From Stenotrophomonas aracearum (lineage in GTDB: Bacteria; Pseudomonadota; Gammaproteobacteria; Xanthomonadales; Xanthomonadaceae): 64,000 nt of DNA. The stretch is from NCBI RefSeq assembly GCF_031834615.1, contig NZ_CP115543.1, positions 3,731,001 through 3,795,000 of the forward strand, in the 5' to 3' direction. Made by a program: the position numbers and the translations under genes. Below are positions 1 through 9,638 of this stretch, in pieces. A model generated the notes under the pieces. It was not told the origin of the DNA. It made no database searches and worked only from the letters and a program-made list of their open reading frames with translations. Every line of letters starts with the position of its first letter. Positions within the stretch are counted from its first letter, which is position 1.

Positions 1-440
1 CGCAGTGGAATCCGGTGCCGCAGCGGGGCTGGTGGCGACTGTGCCTGCCGGCCCTTGTGATCGTGCCCCTGTTGGCAGCCGGTGCGGTGTGGGAAGTGGG
101 CCCATGGGGCGCGTTGCTACTGGCCTGGCTGCCGTGGTCGGCATTGCGCGCGCACCGCACGATGGCGCGCATGGGGTACCACCTGGACGCCCGCTACGTG
201 GCGGTGCGTGGCGGCTGGTGGCAGCGCTGGTGGCGCTTTGCCGAGCTGGACAAGCTGCAGGCGCTGCGGCTGCAGCGCTCACCGCTGGACCGTTGGCTGG
301 GCACCAGCAGCGTGTGGCTGGATACGGCCGGGGCGCACGGTAGCGTGGGGTTGTGCCTGCGGTATCTGCCGGAGGATGAGGCGCGGGCGGTGTTTGAGCG
401 ATTGAATGCAGCGTTCGTGACGCGGCGCGTGGGGCGCTGA
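1..440 (+). CDS. PH-domain (bPH2/YdbT-like) membrane protein, 5' end missing
   Basis: The reading frame is open from position 3 and about 145 C-terminal residues are visible; the start lies outside the window. Two hydrophobic stretches come first (about residues 10-28 and 33-47 of the visible part). They are followed by a Trp-rich segment GYHLDARYVAVRGGWWQRWW and then QALRLQRSPLDRWLGTSSVW, which is the layout of bacterial PH domain 2 repeats in YdbT/YdbS-type membrane proteins. The family is of unknown function. The gene ends just before an inverted pair of GTAG palindromes. The family call is an inference from the pattern of hydrophobic helices plus the RGGWW...LDRWLG block. Confidence 0.7.
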   Translation, partial: QWNPVPQRGWWRLCLPALVIVPLLAAGAVWEVGPWGALLLAWLPWSALRAHRTMARMGYHLDARYVAVRGGWWQRWWRFAELDKLQALRLQRSPLDRWLGTSSVWLDTAGAHGSVGLCLRYLPEDEARAVFERLNAAFVTRRVGR

Positions 441-447
441 TCGTATG

Positions 448-506
448 CAGCCACGCAGGGCGTGGCTCTACCGTCGATCAGGGTAGTGCCACGCCCTGCG
501 TGGCGA
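448..506. repeat. Inverted pair of GTAG-headed palindromes (SMAG/REP-like)
   Basis: Two related units face each other. One is 448-472, read on the minus strand as GTAGAGCCACGCCCTGCG and onward. The other is 483-506 on the plus strand, GTAGTGCCACGCCCTGCG and onward. Each unit is a small hairpin with a GTAG head. The pair sits between two genes that converge here. Short GTAG-headed palindromes are known from Stenotrophomonas genomes (SMAG elements); the assignment is by resemblance. The pair could also fold into one long hairpin and act as a transcription barrier. Confidence 0.75.
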
Positions 507-515
507 CCCTGTAAA

Positions 516-1571
516 TCAGCGCCGCGACGGCCCCCAATATCCCAGGTCCTTCCGGATCTGCAGCCCGCGCGTCCATGCCCCGAACGGCTTGCGCTTCAAG
601 ACCCCCATCTCGCCCGCCAGGAAATCCTCGGTCGCGGCAATCACCCGCTCGCTGGAACGCCCATCGCGCCACGGATGGATGTCATCGGCGTAACGCCTGA
701 TCTCGGCCATCAACGCCGGCTCCGGATGCAGCGCGCGCGCCAGCATGGCGGGCAGCTGCGAAGGGTCGTCGAAATCGATCATGTGCGGCTGCGGTACCCG
801 GTTGCGGAAGGTCACCACCGGTTTGTGCTGGACCACGAACTCGGACACGATCGAGGAGGTGTCCGACACCAGCACGTCGGCGGCGCGCTGCGCGGCCATG
901 ACCTGCTCGGGCTCGATGAACGCCGCGTTCGGACCGGCCAGCGCGCGATACCGGGCGAACAGCTCCGGCGGGCACTTGGGGTGCAGGGTCAGCAGCCAGT
1001 AGTGCGCGCCCCCCCCAATGTCGGCGGCAATCTGCTCGAACAGGTGCGGGGCGGCGCTGAGGCGCTCGGTGAAGGTCGAGCCGAACAGGATCACCGGCCG
1101 GCCCTGCGCCGGTGCGCGCAGCGCGGCGCTGGCGCCCGCATCGTCCAGGAACAGCGGGTCCAGCTTCGGCCAGCCGGTTTCGGCCACCGCGAAATGACCT
1201 TCGCGCTCGGCCAGCTCCCGGAACGGCGCGGTGGTCGCCGGCCCCTGCGTGCAGTACAGGTCGAACAACCCGCGCACCCGGAAGTGGCCGCGCGCGCTGT
1301 CGCGCTTCTGCACGTTGAAGCCGTGGAAGACCTGCACCTTGGCCCCGGCGATGAACGGCGGCACCCAGTTGGCCGCACTGAACAACGCCCGCGGGCGCAG
1401 CGCCAGCGCCTGCTGCAGGCCGACATCGGGCACGCCCGGCAGGCTGGCCCCGGCCGCGCCGTCGGTGAACCATGCCGACACCGATTGGCCGGAGGCGTGC
1501 AACGCCTGGGCCAACGGGGCGAGAATAGGCAGCGCATAGCGCTCCGTCGCAAACAGCAGGTACTCGGCCAT
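516..1571 (-). CDS. CDP-glycerol glycerophosphotransferase-like protein
   Basis: This is a 351-residue protein. It carries the features of the glycerophosphotransferase (TagB/TagF, GT-B-like) family: a central LLTLHPKCP segment and then DVLVSDTSSIVSEF, followed by KPVVTF. The family transfers polyol phosphates onto envelope glycans; the acceptor here is unknown, but the neighbours suggest LPS or another surface polysaccharide. Two adjacent ATG codons (1574 and 1571) could start it. The second is preferred because GGAGG lies at a suitable distance from it. The start region overlaps the start of the divergent GT2 gene, so the ribosome binding site lies inside that gene. Confidence 0.75.
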   Translation of the reverse strand: MAEYLLFATERYALPILAPLAQALHASGQSVSAWFTDGAAGASLPGVPDVGLQQALALRPRALFSAANWVPPFIAGAKVQVFHGFNVQKRDSARGHFRVRGLFDLYCTQGPATTAPFRELAEREGHFAVAETGWPKLDPLFLDDAGASAALRAPAQGRPVILFGSTFTERLSAAPHLFEQIAADIGGGAHYWLLTLHPKCPPELFARYRALAGPNAAFIEPEQVMAAQRAADVLVSDTSSIVSEFVVQHKPVVTFRNRVPQPHMIDFDDPSQLPAMLARALHPEPALMAEIRRYADDIHPWRDGRSSERVIAATEDFLAGEMGVLKRKPFGAWTRGLQIRKDLGYWGPSRR

Positions 1572-1572
1572 C

Positions 1573-2391
1573 ATGTCCTCCACGACCGCTCCCGTTGAAC
1601 GGCCTCGCATTTCGGCCTGCATTATCGCGTTCAATGAAGCAGACCGCATCGGCGACTGCCTGGCCTCGCTCGCCTTCTGCGACGAGGTGATCGTCGTGGA
1701 CTCGTATTCCACCGATGCCACCGTGGCCATCGCCACGGCCGCCGGGGCGCGGGTGCTGCAGCGTCCGTTCGACGGCTTCCGCAGCCAGAAGGCGTTCTGC
1801 GTCGAACAGGCCACGCACGACTGGGTGCTGTGCCTGGACGCCGACGAGCGGGTCAGCGACACCCTGCGCGAAGCCATCCAGGCCGCCCAGGCCAGCGACT
1901 TCACCGGCCACCACGGCTACCGTTTCGCACGCCTGTCCGAGTACTTCGGCAAGTTCCTGCGCCACGGCAATGCCTACCCGGACCGGGTGCTGCGCCTGTT
2001 CGACCGCCGCCATGGCGGCTGGCGCGGCAAGCGCGAGATCCACGAGGCGGCCAGCGTCGACGGCAGCGTCGGCACGTTGCGGGGCGACCTCATCCACTAC
2101 CCCTACCGTTCGCTGGAACAGCAGCTGGCCAAGACCCAGCGCTACGCGCGGATGATGGCCGAACACGAATTCGCACGTGGCAAGCGCGCTACCCTGGCCA
2201 AGCTGGTACTGGCGCCCGCATGGCGGTTCTGGCGCGGGCTGCTGCTGCGCGGCGGCTTCCGCGACGGTTGGCACGGGCTGGTCTACGCCTACGTGCGGGC
2301 CAATTACGTGCGCCAGAAGACCATCATGCTGTGGATGCTGCAACACGGACAGCCGGTGGCCGACCCGCCCCGCCGCGGCGACACCCCCTGA
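1573..2391 (+). CDS. Family 2 glycosyltransferase, LgtF/WaaE type (LPS core)
   Basis: The 272-residue protein opens with ISACIIAFNEADRIGDCL and EVIVVDSYSTDATV, then has the DADER metal-binding motif (near residue 89). Later come YPDRVLRLFDRR and REIHEAASVDG, typical of the WaaE/KdtX/LgtF beta-glucosyltransferase group that decorates the inner core of LPS. It is cytoplasmic or membrane-associated. The ATG at 1573 overlaps the start codons of the divergent upstream gene and has no clear Shine-Dalgarno. No good in-frame alternative lies before the catalytic domain. The next gene begins 13 bp downstream, so the two are probably co-transcribed. Confidence 0.85.
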   Translation: MSSTTAPVERPRISACIIAFNEADRIGDCLASLAFCDEVIVVDSYSTDATVAIATAAGARVLQRPFDGFRSQKAFCVEQATHDWVLCLDADERVSDTLREAIQAAQASDFTGHHGYRFARLSEYFGKFLRHGNAYPDRVLRLFDRRHGGWRGKREIHEAASVDGSVGTLRGDLIHYPYRSLEQQLAKTQRYARMMAEHEFARGKRATLAKLVLAPAWRFWRGLLLRGGFRDGWHGLVYAYVRANYVRQKTIMLWMLQHGQPVADPPRRGDTP

Positions 2392-2404
2392 ACCGAAGGC
2401 CCCC

Positions 2405-3541
2405 ATGAAGATCCTCTACACCAACTTCCACGCCGGCGATGGCGGTGGCCACACCACCTACCTGGCGTCGCTGGCGCGCGCCCTGTCGCCCCGCCACCAG
2501 CTGTACATGGCCGCCCCGGCTGACAGCCGGGTGCTGCGCGTGGTGCGCCAGGAGCGCATTGCCGAACCGGTGGAGATCGCCTTCAGCAGCGGCCTGCCCA
2601 CGCTGGCACGGCAATGGGCCGACCTGCGTACCCTGCGCCGGTTGATCGTCACCCAGGGCATCGACATCGTGCATGCCAACGGCGCGCGCGACCACCGCGT
2701 GGCGATGGAAGCGGTGGCGGGCCTGTCGCGGCGACCGAAGCTGGTGTTCACCAAGCACAACAGCAAGCCCAGCAACACGCTGGGCAACGCGGTGCGGGCG
2801 CGCTGGGGCACCGACCGGGTGATCGCGGTGTCCGCGCACACCCGCCAGATGCTGCTCGACAGCCCATACCGTCACTGCCCGATCGACGTGGTCCGCAACG
2901 GCGTGGACCTGCAGCGCTTCTCGCCGGTCGACCCCGGCGAAGGCGCTGCGCTGCGCGCGCGCTGGACGACCGACCCCAAGGCACTGGTGCTGGTCAGCAA
3001 CGCCGGCACCGACGACCACAAGGGCTGGATCGACCTGGCGCGCGCCATCGCCACGTTGCCCGCACCGATCCGCAGCAAGGTGCACATGGCCGTGGCCGGG
3101 CGCGATCCGGACCCGCAGCTGGTCGCGGAAGTGGCGCAGCTGGGGATCGCCGCGCAGGTGCATTTCGCCGGCCTGCTCGAGGACATCCGGCCGTTCGTGG
3201 CCAGTGGCGACGCCGGTTTCGTGCTCTCTTGGGATATCGAAACCATCTCCTTCGCCTGCCGCGAGATGATGGCGATGGGCAAACCGGTGATGGTCAGCGA
3301 CTACGCGGGCCTGCCCGAGAACATCACCCACGGCCAGGATGGCTGGATCGTGCCGGTGCGGAACGTGGCGGCGATCGCCGCGCAGGTGGAGGCGCTGTAC
3401 GCCCTGCGCAGCAGCTTGCCTGCGGTTGGCGAAGCGGCGCGCGCGCGCGCCGAGCGGGATTTCGGGCTGGAGACCTTCAGCCGGCTGACGGAAGCCAGCT
3501 ACGCCGCGGTGCTGGGCGAAACCGGATCAGCCGTTGCCTGA
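2405..3541 (+). CDS. Family 4 glycosyltransferase (GT-B fold)
   Basis: The 378-residue protein starts MKILYTNFHAGDGGGHTTYL, the N-terminal glycine-rich loop of a GT-B enzyme. It has VIAVSAHTRQML and VVRNGVDLQRFSP in the middle. The nucleotide-sugar domain includes SWDIETISFACREMMAMGKP with conserved glutamates and VSDYAGLPENI. It probably adds a sugar to the LPS core or a related glycan; donor and acceptor cannot be read from sequence. It follows the GT2 gene by 13 bp. Its 3' end overlaps by 15 bp the 3' end of the convergent O-antigen ligase gene. Confidence 0.85.
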   Translation: MKILYTNFHAGDGGGHTTYLASLARALSPRHQLYMAAPADSRVLRVVRQERIAEPVEIAFSSGLPTLARQWADLRTLRRLIVTQGIDIVHANGARDHRVAMEAVAGLSRRPKLVFTKHNSKPSNTLGNAVRARWGTDRVIAVSAHTRQMLLDSPYRHCPIDVVRNGVDLQRFSPVDPGEGAALRARWTTDPKALVLVSNAGTDDHKGWIDLARAIATLPAPIRSKVHMAVAGRDPDPQLVAEVAQLGIAAQVHFAGLLEDIRPFVASGDAGFVLSWDIETISFACREMMAMGKPVMVSDYAGLPENITHGQDGWIVPVRNVAAIAAQVEALYALRSSLPAVGEAARARAERDFGLETFSRLTEASYAAVLGETGSAVA

Positions 3542-4876
3542 GCGCAGCCGCAGCGGGTCGGAAAGGGCCAGGAAACAGGCCATCCAGGTGGCATAGAACG
3601 AGGCGGTGCGCATGTCGCGGAACATCATTTCGGTGATGCCGAACACGGCAAAGCCCACGCAGATCATCAGGCCCGCGCCGGCGAACAGCCGCGTGGGTCG
3701 GTCGGTCACGTCCAGCCGCAGCCGACGCGCGAACAACCAGCCGGGCGCGATGTACAGCAGCACCAGCCCCAGCCCGCCCAGCACGCCGTAGGTGGCCAGG
3801 AAGTACAGCAGGTCGTTGTGGGTTTCGCCGAAATCACGCGCCACCGTCGGCGTGACCTGCTTGGCATCGGCCAGCTTGGCCAGCTCTTCGCGGAAGCGGT
3901 CGCCGCCGCCCACGCCGAACACCGGCTCGCTGCGGATCATGTGACCGGCCGCGCTCCACAACTGCAGGCGGATGCACACCGAGGTGTCGGACAGGTGCGC
4001 CACCTGGCACTGATCGAATTCGCTCACGCCGAGGTGGATGCGCTGGCGCATCGAGGCATCGCTGGCCACGATGAGGCCCGCCATGCCCAGCAGCAGCGCC
4101 GCTGCCAGCAGCTTCAGGCGGTTCATGCGCCGGCCCTGCACCAGCATGGCGATGAACAGGAAAAAGGGAATCGCCAACAGCCCCCCCCGGGTCTGCGTGG
4201 CAAGGAACGCAGCGACACCGGCGATGCCGCTGACCAGCTTGAGCGCGAACTCGATCCGGCGGAAACGGGTGACGCGCAGGCCGAGCAGCAGGAACGCGAT
4301 CATCGAAAACAGCAGGGTCAGGTCGCCGTAGGTCACCGCATTGAACTGCTGGGTGGCCGGCCGTTCACCGGTGCTCAGCACCAGCCAGGCCACGTTGATG
4401 ACCGCATACCAGATCCCACCGAGCAGACCGAGCGTGGCGTGGGCAAGGATGTGGCGCGGCACCCGCAGCGCGGCGGCAAGGATCAGCCCGACCGTAAGAA
4501 AGCGCACGGCCTTCTCGACTTCCGAGCCCTTCCAGATCCCATGCACCACCAGGCTGGTGAGCACCCCCACCAGCAGCACCGCCATGCCCGCCACCATCCA
4601 CAGGTATTCGCGGCGGTTGTCGCACCAGTTCGTGCCCAGGGCCGGACGGCGCACCCACGCCAGCACGATGAAGCTGAGCAGTACCAGCCCGTAGTACCCC
4701 GCGCTGCCGCCGTCCATGGTCGACATCAGCAGCACCGGCGAAAGGCCGAGTGCCACGGTGAACACCCAGGCCAATGCGGGGTGGATGCCGGCGGGACGGG
4801 AAAGCGCGTGGTTCACGTTCAGGGCTACTCGGGCGGAGCGGTCGGCATTGTGGCCGATAGGTCGGGAATGATCCAT
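3527..4876 (-). CDS. O-antigen ligase family protein (WaaL-like)
   Basis: The 449-residue protein is strongly hydrophobic with about 10-12 membrane segments. It has a periplasmic loop carrying FGVGGGDRFREEL and then DFGETHNDLLYFLATYGVLG, the Wzy_C/WaaL signature with its conserved histidine. WaaL ligases join lipid-linked O-antigen to lipid A-core at the periplasmic face; some family members are polymerases instead. The ATG at 4876 was chosen because upstream sequence in frame overlaps the neighbouring gene and does not look like membrane protein. The gene starts 10 bp after the GT39 gene ends, so the two form a minus-strand pair. Confidence 0.85.
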   Translation of the reverse strand: MDHSRPIGHNADRSARVALNVNHALSRPAGIHPALAWVFTVALGLSPVLLMSTMDGGSAGYYGLVLLSFIVLAWVRRPALGTNWCDNRREYLWMVAGMAVLLVGVLTSLVVHGIWKGSEVEKAVRFLTVGLILAAALRVPRHILAHATLGLLGGIWYAVINVAWLVLSTGERPATQQFNAVTYGDLTLLFSMIAFLLLGLRVTRFRRIEFALKLVSGIAGVAAFLATQTRGGLLAIPFFLFIAMLVQGRRMNRLKLLAAALLLGMAGLIVASDASMRQRIHLGVSEFDQCQVAHLSDTSVCIRLQLWSAAGHMIRSEPVFGVGGGDRFREELAKLADAKQVTPTVARDFGETHNDLLYFLATYGVLGGLGLVLLYIAPGWLFARRLRLDVTDRPTRLFAGAGLMICVGFAVFGITEMMFRDMRTASFYATWMACFLALSDPLRLRSGNG

Positions 4877-4886
4877 GAGCGGGCGG

Positions 4887-6611
4887 CTAGTCCTCGCCGT
4901 CTTCCTTGCCCTGCTCGCGCCGGATCCGGGCCAGGTCCACGGCGCTGGGCTGGCAGGGCCCGACGAAGGCCCGGGCCGGCACCAGCCACCAGCCGCGCCG
5001 GTTGGCCACGCCCACCCGCTCGGCCTGGTCGCGGTCCACGCAGTCCAGCAGTGCCGCCTGCTGCACCAGCAGCCAGCGCCGCTCGGGCGCCTCGGCCTGC
5101 CAGGCGAGGCCATCCTGCAGCTGCAGGTACCAGCGTCGCTTGAAGCCGAAGGTGCGCACCGGGCGGTCGGACATCAGCAGGTTCTGCTCCTTCCAGCCGA
5201 CCAGCGCCAGTTCGGCGTCCGGCCCGATCCGCTCGCCTGCGTCGCGCATCAGCCCGCGTGCGGAACTGGAATCATTGAACAACGGATAGCCCACCAGGCC
5301 GTAAGTGACCCAGGCCATGGCCAGGATCGACATCACTGCGATGTGGAAGCGGCGCGGCCCGGTGAACACCAGGCTGACCACGCCCCAGCTGCCCAGCGCG
5401 ATGCCGACCCAGCCAAGCGCGGCAGTCACCGCACTGTCGATCCCGCGCTCCAGGATCAGCCTGCGCTCGAAACCGGGCTCGCCGCCCAGCATCGCCACGC
5501 CCACGCCGAGCAGTGCCACGGTCAGCAGTGCGGCGAAGCCGCCCAGCACCCACTGCACGTCGCGCCGGCGCAGCAGGCCCGGCAGCAGCGGCGCCAGCGC
5601 CAGGCAGAAGATCGGCAGCGCCGGCAGGATGTAGACGTCGCGCTTGCCGTGCGGAATCGAGAAGAACAGCACGATGAGCAACCACCAGCCCAGCAGCAGC
5701 AGGTAGCGCGGGTCGCGCCGGCGCAGTCGCCGCCACCAGGCCGGAATGGCCCAGGGCACCAGCAGGAACGCCGGGATCCACATCGACGGCATGGTGGCCA
5801 GGAAGTACCACCACGGCTGGTGGTGGTCCCAGGACTGGGCGTAGCGCTTGGCCGTCTGCCGGAACAGGATGTCGTTCATGTACGCGCGGTACTCGGCCGA
5901 ACCACTGCCGGTGGCGGCCAGCACCATCGGCACCAGCCACAGCGCCACGGCCGCAGCGAACGCCACCGGCCCCAGCCAGAACCGCCAGTTGCGCAGATCC
6001 AGCCGTACCCGCGGCCAGCCCAGCGCCACCGCGACCAGCGCCGGCACGAGCATGAACAGGGCCAGCACCCCAACGCCCTTGGTGATCACCCCCAGCCCGG
6101 CCGCGAACCAGCCCAGCCACCACCAGCGCCAGGCCGGGCCGCACAGCAGGTGCCGCAGCAGCCCGTAATTGGCCAGGGTGATGAAGAACACCACCAGCGG
6201 GTCGATCTGGGCCTTCTTGGCCTGGAAGGTGAAGTGGACCGCGAACAGCAGCGCCCAGGCGGCGTACAGGCCGACCTTGCGGGTCCACAGGCGGCGACCG
6301 AGGTCGTACACGCAGGCCAGCGTTCCCAGCGACGCAAGCAGGGTCGGCAGCAGGAACGCCACCCGCCAGTCGCGCAGCAGCGTGTACAGGGTGGCCTGCA
6401 GCCACATCAGCATCGGTGGCTTGTCGGAGTACAGCTCGGTACCGCGGTGCGGGAACAGCCAGTCCCCGCTCAGCACCATCTGCTTGGCGACCAATGCGAA
6501 GCGCGGCTCGTCCGACGGCCACGGATCACGCATGCCCAGCCCGGCCCCCAGCACCAACAGCGCGGTGATGGCGAGCAACCAGAAGTCCCTTGATTGGCGT
6601 GTCGTCAGCAT
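4887..6611 (-). CDS. ArnT-type family 39 glycosyltransferase
   Basis: The 574-residue integral membrane protein begins with one helix followed by DPWPSDEPRFALVAKQM, the acidic DE motif in the first periplasmic loop of GT39/ArnT enzymes. Next comes GTELYSDKPPMLMW, the second conserved loop. More than ten membrane helices follow, then a soluble C-terminal part of about 130 residues. The family uses polyprenyl-phosphate sugars to glycosylate lipid A or other envelope molecules. Aminoarabinose transfer to lipid A is possible but not shown, because no arn operon is visible in this window. It sits 10 bp upstream of the ligase-like gene. Confidence 0.82.
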   Translation of the reverse strand: MLTTRQSRDFWLLAITALLVLGAGLGMRDPWPSDEPRFALVAKQMVLSGDWLFPHRGTELYSDKPPMLMWLQATLYTLLRDWRVAFLLPTLLASLGTLACVYDLGRRLWTRKVGLYAAWALLFAVHFTFQAKKAQIDPLVVFFITLANYGLLRHLLCGPAWRWWWLGWFAAGLGVITKGVGVLALFMLVPALVAVALGWPRVRLDLRNWRFWLGPVAFAAAVALWLVPMVLAATGSGSAEYRAYMNDILFRQTAKRYAQSWDHHQPWWYFLATMPSMWIPAFLLVPWAIPAWWRRLRRRDPRYLLLLGWWLLIVLFFSIPHGKRDVYILPALPIFCLALAPLLPGLLRRRDVQWVLGGFAALLTVALLGVGVAMLGGEPGFERRLILERGIDSAVTAALGWVGIALGSWGVVSLVFTGPRRFHIAVMSILAMAWVTYGLVGYPLFNDSSSARGLMRDAGERIGPDAELALVGWKEQNLLMSDRPVRTFGFKRRWYLQLQDGLAWQAEAPERRWLLVQQAALLDCVDRDQAERVGVANRRGWWLVPARAFVGPCQPSAVDLARIRREQGKEDGED

Positions 6612-6635
6612 GGTGCCGATTCTACCGGTGCCGCG

Positions 6636-7976
6636 TTACCCCTTCTTCAGCAGGCGCGCATAGAAGAAGCCATCAGCGCCGTGTTCGCCCGGCAGACGCT
6701 GGCGCCCCGCCCACGAATCATGGCCGTAAGCGTCACCCAGTGGCAGGAACCCCGCACGCGGGGTGCGTTGCAGGAACGCCTCGACCTGGAACTGGTTTTC
6801 TTCGCGCAGGATCGAGCATGTCGCGTACAACAGGGTGCCGCCGGGGGCGAGCATCCCGAAGCAGGCGTCGAGCAGGCGTGCCTGCAGCGCCACCAGGGTC
6901 GGAATGTCGGTGGCGCGGCGGTGCAGCAGCACGTCTGGCTGGCGGCGGATGATGCCGGTGGCCGAGCACGGCGCATCGAGCAGGATCACATCGAACGGCT
7001 CGCCGTCCCACCAGCTGGCCGGGTCGGTGGCATCGGCCGCCCGGACCTGGGCGTGTTCGCCCACGCCGGTGCGGGCGAAGGTCTCGCTGATGCGCTTGAG
7101 CCGGCGCGGGTCGATGTCCAGCGCCAGCAGGCGCAGGCTGGGATCGCGCTCGAGCAGGTGTGCGGACTTGCCACCCGGTGCGGCGCAGGCATCCAGCACG
7201 CGCGCGCCGGGGCGCGGCGCCAGGGCGTCGGCCACCTGCTGCGCGGAGAGGTCCTGCACCGACAGCGCGCCGTCGCTGAAGCCCGGCAGCGCGGTCACCG
7301 CCACCGGCACCGGCAGGCGGATCGCGTCGGCGGCCAGGTCGGTGGTTTCGGCCGCGATGCCAGCCGCCTCCAGGCGCTGCAGCATCGCCGCGCGGTCGCC
7401 CTGCTGGTGGTTTACCCGCAACCACAGCGGCGCCGGGGTGAGGCTTTCGCTGAAGATCGCCTCGGCCTGGTCGGGCCAGTCCTGTTCGATCTGCTCGGCC
7501 AGCCACTTGGGGAAGGCGTCGCGTGCCGGCACGGGCGGTATGCCATCGCGCTGGGCCCGGCGCAGCAGGGCGTTGACCATGCCGGCCTGGCGCTCGCGGC
7601 CCAGCGCGCGCGCGGCCTCGACCGTGGCCGAGAGCGCGGCGTGCGCCGGAAGGTCCAGCGCATCCAGCTGCGCGAAGCCCACGAGCAGCAGCGCGCGCAG
7701 TTCTTCGTCGCGCGCCCCCAGCGGACGCTGCATCCACTTCGCCAGTGCGGCGTCGTACGCGGTACGCCGGCGCAGCACGGCAAAGCACAGCGCTTCAAGC
7801 AGGGCGCGGTCGCGGCTGTCGTCCAGGCCAGGCAATGCGGTGGTGAGTTCGGCCTTGAGCGACCGGCCACGGCCGATCACCTGGGCCAGCACGCGCGCGG
7901 CCAGCACCCGGGTCGGAACGCCCGGGGCCATCGAGGACAGCTGCGGGGACGGTTTGCCCTGGCGGTGATGTGCCAT
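6636..7976 (-). CDS. rsmB: 16S rRNA (cytosine-967-C5)-methyltransferase RsmB
   Basis: The 446-residue protein has an N-terminal NusB-like helical domain (to about residue 150). It is followed by an RsmB/NOP2 methyltransferase domain with the SAM loop [15 protein letters not shown]. Two catalytic cysteine motifs, [17 protein letters not shown] and [11 protein letters not shown], mark the m5C methyltransferase mechanism. It modifies C967 of 16S rRNA. The length is close to the E. coli enzyme. The ATG at 7976 comes one base after the fmt stop codon, so translation is probably coupled to fmt. Confidence 0.95.
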   Translation of the reverse strand: MAHHRQGKPSPQLSSMAPGVPTRVLAARVLAQVIGRGRSLKAELTTALPGLDDSRDRALLEALCFAVLRRRTAYDAALAKWMQRPLGARDEELRALLLVGFAQLDALDLPAHAALSATVEAARALGRERQAGMVNALLRRAQRDGIPPVPARDAFPKWLAEQIEQDWPDQAEAIFSESLTPAPLWLRVNHQQGDRAAMLQRLEAAGIAAETTDLAADAIRLPVPVAVTALPGFSDGALSVQDLSAQQVADALAPRPGARVLDACAAPGGKSAHLLERDPSLRLLALDIDPRRLKRISETFARTGVGEHAQVRAADATDPASWWDGEPFDVILLDAPCSATGIIRRQPDVLLHRRATDIPTLVALQARLLDACFGMLAPGGTLLYATCSILREENQFQVEAFLQRTPRAGFLPLGDAYGHDSWAGRQRLPGEHGADGFFYARLLKKG

Positions 7977-7977
7977 T

Positions 7978-8901
7978 TCAGCCCCCTGCGACCAGGTCGC
8001 GGCGCGCGTTGAGGTAATCGGCGGCGGTGATCGCCTTGCCGCCCTCGCGCTGCAGCACGCGCAGGCGCAGCGCGCCTTGGCCGCAGGCGATGTCGATGCC
8101 CTCGCGCCCGACCGCCAGCAGGGTGCCCGGCGCCTTGCCCTGGTTGTCGGCCAGCGCCAGCGCGCCATGGATGCGCACGCGCTCGCCGGCCAGCTGCGCC
8201 TCGGCGATCGGCCACGGGTTGAACGCGCGCACGGTCCGCTCCAGCACCTGCGCATCGTCCGACCAGTCCAGCCGCGCCTCGGCCTTGTCCAGCTTGTGCG
8301 CGTAGGTCACGCCCTGCGCCGGCTGCGGCTGCGCGATCGGCTTGAGGCCGGCACGCAGCAGGCCCAGGCCGTCGGACAGCACCTGCGCGCCGAGCTCGGC
8401 GAGGCGGTCGTGCAACGACCCGCCAAGCTCGCCGGCCTGGATCGGGGTGTGCTGGCGCAGCAGCACCGGACCGGTGTCCAGCCCGGCCTCCATCTGCATC
8501 AGGCACACGCCGGTTTCGGCGTCGCCGGCCTGGATCGCACGCTGGATCGGCGCGGCGCCGCGCCAGCGCGGCAGCAGCGAGGCATGCACGTTCCAGCAGC
8601 CATGGGTGGGGATGGCCAGCACGGCCTTGGGCAGGATCAGCCCATAGGCCACCACCACCATCAGGTCCGGCTGCAGGTCGCGCAGCTGCTGCTGGGCCTC
8701 CGGCGTCTTCAGCGATTCGGGCTGGAACACCGGAATGCCCCGGGCGATCGCCTCCAGCTTCACCGGCGAGGGCATCAGCCCACGACCGCGGCCGGCCGGG
8801 CGGTCGGGCTGGGTGTACACGCCCACCACCTCATGGTGGCGCGCGGCAGCACGCAGCGACGACACGGCGAACTCAGGCGTACCGGCAAAGACAATCTTCA
8901 T
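7978..8901 (-). CDS. fmt: Methionyl-tRNA formyltransferase
   Basis: The 307-residue protein formylates Met on initiator tRNA. It begins [18 protein letters not shown]. It carries the formyl-THF-binding and catalytic segment [19 protein letters not shown] with the Asn, His and SLLP motif, then [22 protein letters not shown]-terminal OB-fold domain completes it. The gene lies between def and rsmB in the order common in proteobacteria (def-fmt-rsmB). A terminator-like hairpin sits between def and fmt, so fmt may also have its own promoter or receive only readthrough. Confidence 0.96.
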   Translation of the reverse strand: MKIVFAGTPEFAVSSLRAAARHHEVVGVYTQPDRPAGRGRGLMPSPVKLEAIARGIPVFQPESLKTPEAQQQLRDLQPDLMVVVAYGLILPKAVLAIPTHGCWNVHASLLPRWRGAAPIQRAIQAGDAETGVCLMQMEAGLDTGPVLLRQHTPIQAGELGGSLHDRLAELGAQVLSDGLGLLRAGLKPIAQPQPAQGVTYAHKLDKAEARLDWSDDAQVLERTVRAFNPWPIAEAQLAGERVRIHGALALADNQGKAPGTLLAVGREGIDIACGQGALRLRVLQREGGKAITAADYLNARRDLVAGG

Positions 8902-8918
8902 GGCGTTCCCACTTGCAG

Positions 8919-8950
8919 AAAGAAAAACGGCGCCGGAGGTCGGCGCCGAA
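8919..8950 (-). terminator. Rho-independent terminator-like hairpin between def and fmt
   Basis: On the minus strand a perfect 7-bp stem CGGCGCC/GGCGCCG with a 7-nt loop is followed by TTTTTCTTTCT. It lies about 18 bp before the fmt start codon, downstream of def. It may end most def transcripts or act as a partial terminator. Confidence 0.6.
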
Positions 8951-9000
8951 CAACCGGTCGCGGGGCGCGGGCTGGCCGCGCCGCCACATCCGTGGCCAGG

Positions 9001-9513
9001 TCAGGCAACGTGCTTGCGCTGCTTGGCCAGCTTCTTGCGGACCATCTCGCGCTTGAGCGGCGAGAGGTAGTCGATGAACAGCTTGCCGTCCAGGTGGTCC
9101 ATCTCATGCTGCACGCAGACGGCCAGCAGGCCGTCGGTGGTCAGCTCCTGGGCCACGCCCTGGCGGTCCAGGAAGCGCACGGTGATGCTGTCGGCGCGGG
9201 TCACGTCGGCGAAGATCCCGGGGACGGACAGGCAGCCTTCCTGGTAGACCTTGCCGCCTTCGCTGGCGGCGATCTCCGGGTTGATGAAGACCAGCGGGGT
9301 GTTCTTCTCCTCGCTGACGTCGATCACCATGAAGCGCTTGTGGACGTCGACCTGGGAGGCGGCCAGGCCGATGCCCGGGGCCTCGTACATGGTCTGGAAC
9401 ATGTTGTCGATCAGTTCCTGGAAGGCCGGGGTGGTCACCTCGGCGGCGTCGATCCGCGCGGCCTTGGTGCGCAGGCGCGGGTCCGGGAACTCAAGAATGG
9501 GCAGGAGAGCCAT
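9001..9513 (-). CDS. def: Peptide deformylase
   Basis: The 170-residue metalloenzyme removes the N-formyl group from nascent proteins. All three family motifs are present: GIGLAASQ (motif I), EGCLSVP (motif II, Cys ligand) and [17 protein letters not shown] (motif III, HEMDH with two His ligands). The length matches the E. coli enzyme. It is the first gene of the def-fmt-rsmB group and is divergent from the LysM gene, with 125 bp between the start codons. Confidence 0.97.
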   Translation of the reverse strand: MALLPILEFPDPRLRTKAARIDAAEVTTPAFQELIDNMFQTMYEAPGIGLAASQVDVHKRFMVIDVSEEKNTPLVFINPEIAASEGGKVYQEGCLSVPGIFADVTRADSITVRFLDRQGVAQELTTDGLLAVCVQHEMDHLDGKLFIDYLSPLKREMVRKKLAKQRKHVA

Positions 9514-9573
9514 GGCAAATACCGTTTGGGGGCGCCCTTAAAGCGGCGTACGTCGCAATTCTATCGCCAACGC

Positions 9574-9604
9574 TTGCCTTGCGCCCCGGTTTCTGGACTA
9601 TAGT
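9574..9604 (+). promoter_or_regulatory. Possible promoter of the LysM gene
   Basis: TATAGT at 9599-9604 is a good -10 hexamer 34 bp before the ATG. Upstream there is TTGCCT at 9574 with a long 19-bp spacer, so the -35 is weak. The call rests mainly on the -10. Confidence 0.35.
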
Positions 9605-9638
9605 GCTCGAACCTGTTGGGGAATCAGGCACCACACCT

